Origin: DASRRB01 sp036732755
GTDB lineage: Bacteria; Planctomycetota; B15-G4; SIAN01
NCBI GenBank assembly: GCA_036732755.1
Contig: DAINBU010000050.1
Location: 1-32,740 of the forward strand
DNA: 32,740 bases
Reading direction: 5' to 3'
Part shown: one piece after another, positions 1-8,784 of the stretch
How the letters are laid out: each line of letters starts with the position of its first letter
How positions within the stretch are numbered: position 1 is the stretch's first letter
Notes under the pieces: generated by a model
Database searches by the model: none
Told to the model about the DNA's origin: nothing
The model's input: the letters and a program-made list of their open reading frames with translations, nothing else
Position numbers and translations under genes: made by a program

Positions 1-2649
1 GTAGGTGCGGTCGTTGCGGATCCGGGTCACGGCGTCGACCACGCCGTTCGAGACGAGGAACGGCGTCGCGGGCACCGTCACGTCCCACACGAAGAGGTTG
101 CCGGTGTCGCTGCCGCAGGTCACGGCCAGGTCGAGCTGCCCGTCGAGGATCACCTCCTCGACGCGCTGCGGCGCGGACGCCAGCACGGTCGAGATCTCCG
201 TGCCGACGAACCAGTCGGTGCTCGGGGCGACGACCGGCAGCGGGATCGCCGAATTGACGCCCGGCGCGATCAGGCCGCCGGTCGTCGTCGTGAGCGGCAG
301 CGGGCTCGCCGCCGGGATGTAGTCGGCGCCGTCGATCCGCACGCGCCCGCTGCGGTAGACCGAGATCTCGCGGTTGGTGAGCGTCGCGAGGCGGATGTCG
401 CCGAGCACCGGGTTGACGTGGCGATCGACGCGCAGGTAGCCGGCGTTGCTCGCGCCCTTGAAGTCGACCGTGATCTCGAAGTCGAGGTCGACCGCCGGGT
501 CGTTCGGGTCGGGATCGGCCGGCAGCGCGAGGTGGACCGTGTACTCGCCCTGGTTCAGGTAGCCGTTCGAGGGCGCGCAGATCTTGCGGCGCACGAGGCC
601 GTCGTCGGCGTTGCCGAGCGCGCGGACCTTGACGATCGCGCCGAACTCGGTCTCGAGCCCCTCGTCGAAGTTGGCCGAATCGCGCACCGGCTTGACGCGC
701 ACGTAGCGGCGCTGGTCGTTCGGCGTGTTCGCGTCGTAGAGGATGTTCTCGTACATGTGGCCGTTGCTGGCCCAGTTGCCGAGCGCCGAGTCGAGGTCGC
801 CGTCGAGGTCGAAGTCGCCCCACGCCGGAGTGGCGTCGGTGATCTCGTTGGCGTTGATGCTGTGGGTCGCGACCGTGAAGTGGCGCAACCCGGTCTCCAC
901 GTACTGGTTGCGGCGGAACACCTCGCTGGTCGTCACGTCGATGTCGCCGTCGTTGTCCCAGTCGTCGAACGACAGCCCGAGGCACAGCCCGGTGTTGTAG
1001 GAGTCGAAGATCGACTTCTTGGTGAGGATGTAGGTGCCGTCGCCCAGCGCCTCGAACATGCGCACGCCGAGATTGCCGTCGCAGAAGGCGACGCAGAGGT
1101 CCTGGTCGCCGTCGCTGTCGTAGTCGAAGTAGCCGGCGCCCTCGTCGAGGATGTTGCTGTGGATGATCCCGGTGCCGACCTCGGTCATCGGCTCGAAGAG
1201 CGGCGTGCCGGGCACGGAGACGTTGCGGTAGAGCGTCCCGTTGCTGTAGAGGTCGCTGTCGCCGTCGTAGTCGGCGTCGTCGATGCCGGCGCCTTCCGGG
1301 CGGTTCACGTTCGCGGGATTGTCGAGCCCGGCCGCCGCGGACGCCTCGTGGAAGACGTACTCGCCGCCGGTCCCGACCGGCCCGAGGTTCTGCAGGAACC
1401 AGTTGCCGGTGCTGCCGAGCGACGGGGGATAGGTCGGGAAGAAGACGTCGAGGTTGCCGTCGCCGTCGGCGTCCCAGGCGACGTTGGTCTCGTCTAACGC
1501 GTTGCACGGCTGCACGTCGACGATCGTGGGATCGTTGCCGACCTCCAGGAACTGCCGCCCGCCGAGGTTCTTCAGCACGTGGGCGCAGCCGCCGCGCGGC
1601 TCGGTCGCGATGTCGGCCTGGTGGTCGTTGTTGTAGTCGAAGAGGACGGCGCCGTAGTTGAACTCGTTGATCGAGATCAGCGACTTGATGTTGCCGGCCT
1701 TCTTGAAGTCGGTCCCGCCGAGGTTGCGCCAGAGCTGGCGGCCCATGCAGGTGAAGACGTCGATGAAGCCGTCGTTCTCGACGTCGCCGAACGAGATGCC
1801 GTTGGTGGCGCCGAAGTCGAGGCCGTTCGGCCAGGTGGCGTTGGTCCATTTGACGAGCGGCACGTCGACGGCCAACGGCAGGTTCTTCGTACCGATCGGC
1901 GCGAGCGCGAGCGTCGTCCCGTCCTTCATGCCGGGTTTCAGGTTGTTCGACTCGAGCAGGATGCGGTGGACGCCCTTCACGGCGGGCGGCACCTCCATCG
2001 CCTCCTCGGGCGGGAAGGTGGTCGCGCGCGGATCGTTCACGAGCCACTCGCGCGAGTAGAGGATGTCCTTCACCTCGACCGCCCCGGTGTTCACGAGGTC
2101 GACGTGGATCACGAGCTCGTCGCTCTGCGGGGCGAACGAGAAGCTCGTACGGATCTCGATGCCGTCGACCTTCGTGATCGTGGTCGCGCTGTCGGGTCCG
2201 GACGTGAAGCCGACCAGCTCGATCGGCTTGCGCGTCGTCGTCCAGTCTTGCTGCAGCCCGCACGCCGACGCGGCGAAATCGCCGCTCGGCAGCTCGTAGT
2301 AGAGGCCGTACCACTCGACGATGCCGGGGGCGGTCGCGCCGCCCGGCAGGCCGGTCGAGGTCGAGCCGGCGTTCACCGTCGGGACGATCTCGATGCGCGG
2401 CCCGAAGGTCGGGAGGAAGCCGTCGGGTTCGACGTTCGTCACGACGCCGAAGGCGTTGATCGTGACGGAGAGCACGCCGTTGGTGATCGTCGCGGTCTGG
2501 GGCGGCGGGATCACGGGCGGCGGCTTGCCGGGACCCTTGAAGGTCGCGGGGGGAAGCCCCATCGATTGCGCGAACAGCGGGGGCGCGAGGGCTGCCGCGA
2601 GCAGGGCCGGGAGGAAGAGCCGGAGCGAGACCGCGGACGTCGGGGCCAT
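1..2649 (-). CDS. Secreted FG-GAP/VCBS repeat protein, partial (C-terminus off the left edge)
   Basis: The frame is open without a stop from the ATG at 2649 to the window edge, giving 883 residues. The N-terminus is a signal peptide (hydrophobic run LFLPALLAAALA, likely cleavage after LFA). Residues about 50-280 look beta-rich. From about 285 to 625 there are at least seven Asp-rich, calcium-loop-like FG-GAP/VCBS motifs, such as DADGDGNLDVFF (about 391), DYDSDGDQDLCV (about 507) and DWDNDGDIDVTT (about 562). These usually build an integrin-alpha-like beta-propeller. The following part (about residue 640 on, YVRVKPVRD and later) resembles the ASPIC/UnbV-type region of CRTAC1-like proteins; this is less sure. 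The protein is probably extracellular or cell-surface and binds Ca2+. It lies 115 bp downstream of the small lipoprotein gene on the same strand and may share its transcript. Substrate unknown. Confidence 0.88.
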   Translation of the reverse strand, partial: MAPTSAVSLRLFLPALLAAALAPPLFAQSMGLPPATFKGPGKPPPVIPPPQTATITNGVLSVTINAFGVVTNVEPDGFLPTFGPRIEIVPTVNAGSTSTGLPGGATAPGIVEWYGLYYELPSGDFAASACGLQQDWTTTRKPIELVGFTSGPDSATTITKVDGIEIRTSFSFAPQSDELVIHVDLVNTGAVEVKDILYSREWLVNDPRATTFPPEEAMEVPPAVKGVHRILLESNNLKPGMKDGTTLALAPIGTKNLPLAVDVPLVKWTNATWPNGLDFGATNGISFGDVENDGFIDVFTCMGRQLWRNLGGTDFKKAGNIKSLISINEFNYGAVLFDYNNDHQADIATEPRGGCAHVLKNLGGRQFLEVGNDPTIVDVQPCNALDETNVAWDADGDGNLDVFFPTYPPSLGSTGNWFLQNLGPVGTGGEYVFHEASAAAGLDNPANVNRPEGAGIDDADYDGDSDLYSNGTLYRNVSVPGTPLFEPMTEVGTGIIHSNILDEGAGYFDYDSDGDQDLCVAFCDGNLGVRMFEALGDGTYILTKKSIFDSYNTGLCLGLSFDDWDNDGDIDVTTSEVFRRNQYVETGLRHFTVATHSINANEITDATPAWGDFDLDGDLDSALGNWASNGHMYENILYDANTPNDQRRYVRVKPVRDSANFDEGLETEFGAIVKVRALGNADDGLVRRKICAPSNGYLNQGEYTVHLALPADPDPNDPAVDLDFEITVDFKGASNAGYLRVDRHVNPVLGDIRLATLTNREISVYRSGRVRIDGADYIPAASPLPLTTTTGGLIAPGVNSAIPLPVVAPSTDWFVGTEISTVLASAPQRVEEVILDGQLDLAVTCGSDTGNLFVWDVTVPATPFLVSNGVVDAVTRIRNDRTY

Positions 2650-2764
2650 GGCAGGTACTCCGAGTGGGGGGACCGACACGGTGCGAGACGCCTCGATCGA
2701 GGCGGGGCCTGGCGGGGGCAGTCCCCTCGATACTCGCGAGTTGCCCCCAAGTGACAAGGGGCTG

Positions 2765-3175
2765 TCAGCGCCGCACCGGTTCGTCGATCCAGGTCGCGAC
2801 CGGGCCGCCGAGCGCGACGAGCTCGCCATCGGCCGCCATCCCGTCGACCTCGATCCGGCAGCGGCGCGCCTGCGACCAGCGCCGCCGCTCCCCTTCGTCC
2901 AGCTCGAGGACCGACGCCCGTCCTCCGTCCGTAAGTCGTTCGAGGAGCGGCTCGCCCGAGTCGTCCAGGACACGTACTCGGATCCGAACAACCCGCTGCG
3001 TCGTACTCCAGCGGATCGCGTACGGCGCGCCGTCGAGACGGCCGCGCGGCGCGAGCAGGTCGATGCGGCCGAGGTGCGCGGGCGCGCCGCACTCCCGATC
3101 CGATCGCAAGGGCCAGCATGCGGCCGCCAGACCGAGGAGCGATGCGATGACGATGCGCGTACAATCCGGAGTCAC
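2765..3175 (-). CDS. Small putative lipoprotein with a fibronectin/Ig-like domain
   Basis: This 136-residue protein starts at a GTG at 3175; no in-frame ATG gives a better start. The N-terminus has a short charged part, a hydrophobic run (IVIASLLGL) and a cysteine at residue 20 in the context LAAAC, which fits a loose lipobox. The mature part (about residues 33-130) has the pattern of a single beta-sandwich domain: LLAPRG near the start, a YAIRWS core strand, RIRVRVLDDSG, then C-terminal strands ending in WIDEPV. Similar domains occur in membrane-anchored proteins next to anti-sigma factors, but none is visible here. It is divergent from the amidohydrolase array, with only 39 bp between the two start codons. 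No function is assigned; the start and the lipidation are inferences. Confidence 0.6.
   Translation of the reverse strand: MTPDCTRIVIASLLGLAAACWPLRSDRECGAPAHLGRIDLLAPRGRLDGAPYAIRWSTTQRVVRIRVRVLDDSGEPLLERLTDGGRASVLELDEGERRRWSQARRCRIEVDGMAADGELVALGGPVATWIDEPVRR
3160..3165 (+). promoter_or_regulatory. Candidate -10 element for the amidohydrolase array
   Basis: TACAAT matches the sigma70 -10 consensus at five of six positions and lies 49 bp before the ATG at 3215. No good -35 box is seen at the usual distance. It lies inside the 5' end of the divergent lipoprotein gene, as it must given the 39-bp divergent gap. This is a weak prediction. Confidence 0.3.
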
Positions 3176-3214
3176 TTCGATTCCCCGTGCTCCCTCCTGG
3201 CCCGAGGCCCTTTC

Positions 3215-4837
3215 ATGAAGAAGGATGAGCGGGAGCGGCGTGGCCCTGCGCGCGCGTCGCGCGCCGCCGCCGTGTCCCTCGCCTCGTCGGTCCTTGGCGC
3301 CCTCGGTGCGTTGTTGCTGTCGTCGATGGGGGTGGGCACCGCCTCGGCCCAATCGCCGATGCTGGCCAAGCAGAAAATAATCGTCCTGCAGAAAAGGACG
3401 GTCCACGTCGGCAACGGTGACGTGATCGAAGGCGGCACGGTCATCGTGAAGGGTGCGCGCATCGACGCGGTCGGCAAGGGGCTCGCCGTCCCGGAAGGCG
3501 CGCGCGTCGTCGACGTCACCGGACGCCACGTCTACCCCGGCCTGATCGACGCCGAATCGGGCGTGCTGCTCGACTCCGAGGCGTCCGCGAGCGGCGAGGG
3601 CCAGCCGGCCGCGTCGGTCGTCGACGCCCTCGACCCGTTCCAGAAGGACGAACGCGCGCAGGCGTGGGCGGGCGGCGTCACGACGGTCTACGTCGCGGCG
3701 CACCGCGGCCTCCTCGACGGTGGGGGCGCCGTCCTCAAGCTGCGCCCCGCGCGCTCGGCCGACGATCTCGTCCTGAAGCGCGACTTCGCGATCACCGCGA
3801 CGTTCGGCGGCAGCATCGACCGCCCGACCACCCGTCTGCGCGAGTGGAAGCTCTTCCTCGACCGGCTCGCCGCCACCAAGAAGTACATCGAGGCGTGGGA
3901 CGACTACGAGGAGAAGCTCGCCGAATACAAGAAGGAGATCGAGAAGGCGAAGAAGGAGGGGGCCACCAAGGTCGAGAAGAAGGAGGAGGGTCCCAAGCCT
4001 CCGACGCCGCCCGAGCAGAAGCCGCCGGAGCAACCTCCCGGCCCCGACGCACCCGGTCCGGGCGGGCGTCCGCGCGGCCGGCGTCGTCCGCCGAGCGGCT
4101 CGCTCCTTCCTTATCTCTTCCCCGAAGAGTTCGCGCCGCCGCTCCACGTCGATGGCGACGAGCCCGAAGGCGAGCCGCACGACTGCACGAAGGAGCCGCC
4201 CGGCCTCTCGATCAAGGACGGCGTCTCGTTCGCCGAGGAGGGCGCCACGCCCGCCGCCGGCGAGAAGAAGGAGGAGGCGAAGAAGCCGCCGCGTCCCGGC
4301 CGCGACCTGCAGGCCGAGGCGCTGCGCAAGATGCTCGAGGGGAAGCTCGTGCTGCGCGCGCAGCTCTCGCACGCGGCCGACCTCCAGAACCTCCTCGACC
4401 TGCGCCAGCACTACCCCATCGACGTCGTCGTGACGGGCGGCGCCGATGCCTGGAAGTTCGCGCCGGCGCTCGCGAGCGCCGCCGTCCCGGTCGTCTTCGC
4501 GCTGGCGGCCGACGCGGCGCCCGACGTCGCGGCGGTGCCGGCGAAGCTCGCTGCGGCGAACGTCGACTTTTCATTGACGGCCGACGACCCAGGCTCGGCT
4601 TCGACGCGCTTCCTTGCGCTGGTCGCGGCGGTCGCCGTCGCCGGCGGACTCGACCGGGAGGCCGCGCTCGCCGCGATCACGTCGGCGCCAGCGCGCCAGC
4701 TCGGCGTCGCCGACCGCGTCGGCACGCTCGAGGCCGGCAAGGACGCCGACCTCGTGGTGACGCGCGGGGAGCTCTTCTCCTCGTCGGTGGTCTTCGAGCA
4801 GGTCTACGTCGACGGCAAGCCGGTGCTCGCTCGCTGA
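3215..4837 (+). CDS. Secreted amidohydrolase-like protein A1, degenerate metal site
   Basis: This 540-residue protein opens the array. The ATG at 3215 has a GAGG seven bases upstream and begins a signal peptide (residues 1-45, cleavage after ASA). An N-terminal beta-sandwich segment (TVHVGNGDVIEGGTVIVKGA) leads into VYPGLIDAESG at about 107-116. There a canonical member has PGxIDxHxH, so both metal-binding histidines are missing. The family hallmarks AGGVTTVYV (about 152), RPTTRL (about 203) and the C-terminal LEAGKDADLVV are kept. Residues about 222-295 are an insert: a Lys/Glu-rich coiled coil followed by a Pro/Gly/Arg-rich linker. The fold is probably intact but hydrolase activity of the usual kind is unlikely. 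It is separated by 32 bp from the next paralogue and shares its transcript by inference. A structural or scaffolding role is possible but unproven. Confidence 0.85.
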   Translation: MKKDERERRGPARASRAAAVSLASSVLGALGALLLSSMGVGTASAQSPMLAKQKIIVLQKRTVHVGNGDVIEGGTVIVKGARIDAVGKGLAVPEGARVVDVTGRHVYPGLIDAESGVLLDSEASASGEGQPAASVVDALDPFQKDERAQAWAGGVTTVYVAAHRGLLDGGGAVLKLRPARSADDLVLKRDFAITATFGGSIDRPTTRLREWKLFLDRLAATKKYIEAWDDYEEKLAEYKKEIEKAKKEGATKVEKKEEGPKPPTPPEQKPPEQPPGPDAPGPGGRPRGRRRPPSGSLLPYLFPEEFAPPLHVDGDEPEGEPHDCTKEPPGLSIKDGVSFAEEGATPAAGEKKEEAKKPPRPGRDLQAEALRKMLEGKLVLRAQLSHAADLQNLLDLRQHYPIDVVVTGGADAWKFAPALASAAVPVVFALAADAAPDVAAVPAKLAAANVDFSLTADDPGSASTRFLALVAAVAVAGGLDREAALAAITSAPARQLGVADRVGTLEAGKDADLVVTRGELFSSSVVFEQVYVDGKPVLAR

Positions 4838-4869
4838 ACGGACGTTTCCGAACGGGGGGGACAGACTCG

Positions 4870-6000
4870 ATGCTCGCGCTCTCCATGGCGGTCGCCCTCG
4901 CGGGCGCGCCGATCCCGGCGGCAGGGAGCCGCCCCCCCGCCCAGGGCGGCACGCTCGCGATCAAGGTCGAGAAGATCGTCCTGCCCGACGGCAAGCTCGG
5001 CGACGGCGGCTGGATCGTGCTGAAGGGCGGCCGGATCGAGGCGGTCGCGGCCAAGGAGCCGCCGGCCAACGCGGCGCTCCTCGAGTTCGAGCACGGCGTC
5101 GCGTCGCCCGGCTTCGTCGATCCCGCGACCGCGCTCGGCGCCGCCGGCGAGCTCTCCGAGCCGGCGCGCGCCTTCACGCCCGAGGTCTCCGCGGGCGACG
5201 CCTTCGACGCCGACCACTCCGAGTTCAAGAAGGCCGCCGCCGGCGGCATCACGACGGTCGGTCTCTCGCCTTCGAGCAGCAACGTCGTCGGCGGCCGCCT
5301 CGCGATCGTGCGCACGAGCGGCGAGCAGGGCGTCGCGGTGCTGAGCGGCCCCGGGCCGCTCCGCTTCGCGCTCACGAGCGCCGCCTTCGACGGCGACCGC
5401 GCCCCGACCTCGCGCATGGGCGCGCTGCCGCAGCTGCGCGAGATGCTGGCCGCCAAGAAGCTCGAGGCGCCCGGCCCCTGCCTCGTCGACGCCGCCTCCG
5501 CCGACGAGATCCGAATCGCGCTCGAGACCTTCGAGAGCGCGGGCCGGCAGGTCGCGCTGCTCCATCCCAACGGCTTCGCCGACGCGGACGACCTCCTCGA
5601 CGACGTGCTGAAGAAGCAGGCGGTCTTCGCGGTGGTCGGCCCCTACACGCTCTCGTCGCGCGAGCGCGACCTCGCGCTTCCCAGGCGCCTCGCCGAGAAG
5701 GGCGTGGCGGTCGCCTTCACCGCGGGCGGGAACGCGGCGAAGCTGCGCCTCACCGCCGCGCTCGCCGTGCGCTCGGGCTTCGCGTCCGACCGCGCGCTGC
5801 AGGCGCTGACCTCGGTGCCGGCGCGCGTCCTCGGCCTCGACGACTGCGGCACGCTCGAGCCGGGCAAGCGCGCCGACCTCGTCGTCTACGACGGCGACCC
5901 GCTCGACCTCGCCTCCGCGATCCGCCTCGTCGTGGTGGGGGGCGCGCGACAGGAGCGCAAGGCGCCGGATGCCGCCGCCGCCGGCAAGGAGAATCCATGA
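4870..6000 (+). CDS. Secreted amidohydrolase-like protein A2, degenerate metal site
   Basis: This is the shortest paralogue, 376 residues, starting at the ATG at 4870, with a short hydrophobic leader (LALSMAVALAGAPI) that is probably a signal peptide. The start of the barrel reads SPGFVDPATALG at about 79-90, so the HxH motif is absent. GGITTVGL is the usual VTT segment, and RAPTSRMGAL corresponds to the PTTRxG motif of its neighbours. The late barrel strand VAVAFTAGGNAAK lacks the metal-binding Asp. The C-terminal block, ALTSVPARVLGLDDCGTLEP followed by GKRADLVVYDGDPLD, is typical of the superfamily. There is no coiled-coil insert, unlike A1. The stop codon overlaps the next start in ATGA, showing tight translational coupling. 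A pseudoenzyme-like member; substrate unknown. Confidence 0.85.
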   Translation: MLALSMAVALAGAPIPAAGSRPPAQGGTLAIKVEKIVLPDGKLGDGGWIVLKGGRIEAVAAKEPPANAALLEFEHGVASPGFVDPATALGAAGELSEPARAFTPEVSAGDAFDADHSEFKKAAAGGITTVGLSPSSSNVVGGRLAIVRTSGEQGVAVLSGPGPLRFALTSAAFDGDRAPTSRMGALPQLREMLAAKKLEAPGPCLVDAASADEIRIALETFESAGRQVALLHPNGFADADDLLDDVLKKQAVFAVVGPYTLSSRERDLALPRRLAEKGVAVAFTAGGNAAKLRLTAALAVRSGFASDRALQALTSVPARVLGLDDCGTLEPGKRADLVVYDGDPLDLASAIRLVVVGGARQERKAPDAAAAGKENP

Positions 6001-7250
6001 TCGCGCCGCTCCTCTGTTGCGCGGCGCTCGCCGCGGCCGCGGGCGACGCGCCGAAGGGCGCGTCCGAGTCGATCGTCCTGCAAGGCGCCGAGGTCGACGC
6101 CGGCGACGGCAACGTCTTCAAGCCCGGCACCGTCGTGATCACCGACGGCCGCATCGCCGCGGTCGGCCCGACGGCGTCCGCGCCGAGCGGGGCCCGGATC
6201 GTCGACTGCCAAAAGCTCGTGCTCACCGCCGGGCTGGTCGACGCGGCGAGCCAGCTCGGGACGTTCCGCTTCGAAGGCTTCTCCGAGCAGGCGAGCGAGG
6301 TGATCCCGCATCTCGACGCCGCCGACGCGATCGACTACTTCTCGAAGGACTTCGAGAAGCTGGTGCGCGACGGCGTCACCACGATCTACGTCACCGGCGA
6401 GGCGGCGAGCGTGATCTCGAGCCGCGGCGCCGCGGTGAAGACCGGCGGCCCGCTCCCCGGACGCAAGCTCGCGGCGACGCCCTGCGTGAAGGTGACGCTC
6501 GGCCTCGAGTCGTCCTACCGCGGCTCGGCCAACGGGTCGCCGTTCCGCTTCGGCGACCTCACGTTCAACGCGCGCCGCCCGACCACGCGCATGGGCTCGA
6601 CGTGGGTCTTCCGCGAGGCGTTCCACGACGCGCTGCTCTTCAAGCAGCAAGGGAAGACCGACGCCGACCCGGCCGCGATGAAGGCGCTGCTCGACGTGCT
6701 CGACGGCAAGGTCAAGCTGCGCTTCCAGGCGCGCGACGTCGCCGACATCCGCAGCGCGCAGCGCGACTGCGACGAGTTCGGGCTCACGTTCGCGGTGGAA
6801 TATGGCAACGAGGTCGGCGAGTGCATGGATCTGATCGCGGCGAAGAAGATCCCGGTGATCTTCGGGCCCGCGCGCGACGGCGACGGCCGCGCGGCGCGCT
6901 TCGAGTCGCCGCTCACCGCGTGGCGCACGCCCAAGCTGCTCGCCGAGCAGGGCGCGACCTTCTGCCTCACCGCGTCGGAGGGCACCGGCGACACGGGGCT
7001 CGCGCGCCAGGCCGGCTTCGCGATCAAGAACGGCCTCGACCGCGCCCGCGCGCTGCGCGCCGTCACCGCCGACGCCGCCGCGATGCTCGGGCTCGAAAAG
7101 CGGATCGGCCGCGTGGCCGAAGGGCTCGACGCCGACCTCGTCCTCTGGAACGGCGCGCCCTTCGACGACACCAGCCGTCCCGTCCTCGTCCTGATCAACG
7201 GCCAGGTCGTCCTCGACGCCGACGGACGCCTGCGCAAGGAGAACCCGTGA
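5997..7250 (+). CDS. Secreted amidohydrolase-like protein A3, degenerate metal site
   Basis: The start at 5997 (ATGA overlap with the upstream stop) is supported by AAGGAG just upstream and gives 417 residues. The N-terminus (MIAPLLCCAALAAAAG) is a short signal peptide; a lipoprotein signal is possible from the Cys residues but does not fit a lipobox well. The barrel start is LTAGLVDAASQLG (about 77-88), with no histidines of the HxH motif. DGVTTIYV (about 125) and ARRPTTRMGS (about 192-201) are the array hallmarks. The strand that should carry the catalytic Asp reads FCLTASEGTGD, with Glu or Gly in its place. The C-terminus has the AEGLDADLVLWNGAPFDD block. It ends in TGATG, overlapping the next gene by one base. 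Probably fold-competent but not a normal metal hydrolase. Confidence 0.85.
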   Translation: MIAPLLCCAALAAAAGDAPKGASESIVLQGAEVDAGDGNVFKPGTVVITDGRIAAVGPTASAPSGARIVDCQKLVLTAGLVDAASQLGTFRFEGFSEQASEVIPHLDAADAIDYFSKDFEKLVRDGVTTIYVTGEAASVISSRGAAVKTGGPLPGRKLAATPCVKVTLGLESSYRGSANGSPFRFGDLTFNARRPTTRMGSTWVFREAFHDALLFKQQGKTDADPAAMKALLDVLDGKVKLRFQARDVADIRSAQRDCDEFGLTFAVEYGNEVGECMDLIAAKKIPVIFGPARDGDGRAARFESPLTAWRTPKLLAEQGATFCLTASEGTGDTGLARQAGFAIKNGLDRARALRAVTADAAAMLGLEKRIGRVAEGLDADLVLWNGAPFDDTSRPVLVLINGQVVLDADGRLRKENP

Positions 7251-8764
7251 TGCTCTTCGTGTCCGCCGCCGCGAGCGTCCTCGCCGCGGCGCTCGCGCTG
7301 CCGGCCCCCGGCGAATCGACCGCCGTGCGCGGCGGGACGGTCGTCAACCCCGACGGCTCGCGCATCGAGAACGCGGTGGTCGTGATGGTCGACGGCAAGA
7401 TCACCTACGTCGGGCCCGACGTTCCGCCGCCCTCTCCCCCGCCCCCGCCGCCCGCCGAGCCGGACAAGCCGGCCGAGCCGGACAAGCCGGCGGATCCGAA
7501 CAAGCCGGCCGAGCCCGCGCCCGAGAAGCCGGCGGAACCGGCGAAGCCCGCCGAGCCCGCGCAGCAGGCGGAGCCGCCCAAGTCGTCGGTGATCCCCGCC
7601 GACGCGACCGTCTACGAGGCGGCCGGGAAGGTCCTCTTCCCCGGGATGATCCTCGCCCACACGCAGATCGGCCTCGACGTCCCCAACGAGAACATGCCGG
7701 TCGCGCCGTTCGTGAACGTCTACGACGCCATCGAGCCCAACGCGCTCGAGTGGGAGGAGTGCCTGCGCTCCGGGATCGCGACGATCCACGTGATCCAGGG
7801 CAACAACACCGTGCTCGCCGGCCTCTCGCGCATCGTGCGGCCGCAGGGCGAGATGGTCGAGGCGATGACGGTGCGCGCCGACTACGCGATGAAGCTCTCG
7901 ATCTCTCCGCGCGCCGGCTTCAACCGCATGACGCAGATGGCCGAGCTGCGGCGCGCCTTCGCCGACCTCGACCAGCACCTGAAGGACGTCGCGGAGAAGC
8001 GCTACGAAGAGGAGCAGACCAAGAAGAGCGAGAAGGTCCTGATCCCGCCGGACGAGGCGCAGAAGGAGGGCGCGAAGCTCGTGCGCGCCGAGGACGTCGA
8101 GTCGCGCTTCCGCAACCTCTGGCGCCTCTCCAAGGGCGAGATCCCGCTCTTCGTCCACTGCGACCGCGCCATGGACGTCGAGCGCGGCATCGCCTTCGTG
8201 AAGGAGCTGAAGCTCCTCGAGAAGTCGGTCTTCGTGGTCGGCCCCGAGGCGTGGAAGGTGGTCGACTCGCTCAAGGCGGCGGGCCGTCCGGTCGTCCTCT
8301 CGCCGATCCTCGTCCACAAGGAACCCGATCCGGCGACCCACAAGGACCGCGAGACCTTCGTGCCGAAGGTCTTCGCCGACGCCGGCGTGCCCTTCGTGCT
8401 GCAGCCCGCGGGCTTCGGCTTCACGGCCGACGGCCAGCTCTGGTACCAGGCCGCGCGCTGCGTGCGCGAGGGCGTCTCGCGCGAGGCGGCGCTCGCCGCC
8501 ATCACGCAGAACGCCGCGAACGCGATCGGCATGGGCGAGGCGCTCGGCTCGCTCGCGGTCGGCAAGTGGGGCAACCTCGCGGTGCTCTCCGGCGATCCGC
8601 TCGCGCAGACGACCGTCGTCGAGAAGCTCTACATCGAGGGCAAGCCGGCCTACGACCGCGCGACCGACCGCCGCGTGAAGGAGCTGACGACCGGTCAGCC
8701 GCAGCCGGTCACCGAGCCCAAGCAGGACGCCGCGAAGCCCGACGCGAAGGCCGACGGCAAGTGA
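7250..8764 (+). CDS. Secreted amidohydrolase-like protein A4 with Pro-rich insert
   Basis: The ATG at 7250 shares one base with the previous stop and has AAGGAG eight bases upstream; a GTG at 7247 is the alternative. The 504-residue product has a signal peptide (FVSAAASVLAAALALPAPG). The N-terminal sandwich is interrupted at residues about 58-112 by a Pro/Lys/Glu/Ala linker of PAEPDKPAEP type. The barrel begins LFPGMILAHTQIG (about 129-141): the first His of HxH seems kept but the second is Gln. A charged helix at about 240-265 (KDVAEKRYEEEQTKKSEK) replaces the longer coiled coil of A1. The late strand FVLQPAGFGFTADG has no clear metal-binding Asp in the usual place. The C-terminal LAVGKWGNLAVLSGDPLA block is present. 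It is followed after 20 bp by the double-domain gene. Confidence 0.84.
   Translation: MLFVSAAASVLAAALALPAPGESTAVRGGTVVNPDGSRIENAVVVMVDGKITYVGPDVPPPSPPPPPPAEPDKPAEPDKPADPNKPAEPAPEKPAEPAKPAEPAQQAEPPKSSVIPADATVYEAAGKVLFPGMILAHTQIGLDVPNENMPVAPFVNVYDAIEPNALEWEECLRSGIATIHVIQGNNTVLAGLSRIVRPQGEMVEAMTVRADYAMKLSISPRAGFNRMTQMAELRRAFADLDQHLKDVAEKRYEEEQTKKSEKVLIPPDEAQKEGAKLVRAEDVESRFRNLWRLSKGEIPLFVHCDRAMDVERGIAFVKELKLLEKSVFVVGPEAWKVVDSLKAAGRPVVLSPILVHKEPDPATHKDRETFVPKVFADAGVPFVLQPAGFGFTADGQLWYQAARCVREGVSREAALAAITQNAANAIGMGEALGSLAVGKWGNLAVLSGDPLAQTTVVEKLYIEGKPAYDRATDRRVKELTTGQPQPVTEPKQDAAKPDAKADGK
7421..7585 (+). repeat. Proline/lysine/glutamate low-complexity linker coding region in A4
   Basis: A run of proline codons is followed by imperfect repeats of a unit coding for PAEPDK/PAEPAK. 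It encodes an extended linker placed between the two strands of the N-terminal sandwich domain and the barrel. The reading frame stays open, so it is real coding sequence. Confidence 0.7.
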
Positions 8765-8784
8765 CGAGCGCCGGGGAACCCCGC

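Noticed and set aside
418..2754. Long plus-strand frames (418-1497 and 1579-2754) opposite the FG-GAP gene
   Set aside because: They read as Val/Arg/Asp-rich mirror images of the Asp-rich repeats; the minus-strand frame has signal peptide and FG-GAP motifs.
7247..7249. GTG at 7247 as the start of A4
   Set aside because: The ATG at 7250 is at better distance from AAGGAG and overlaps the stop in the common TGATG layout; the GTG remains possible.
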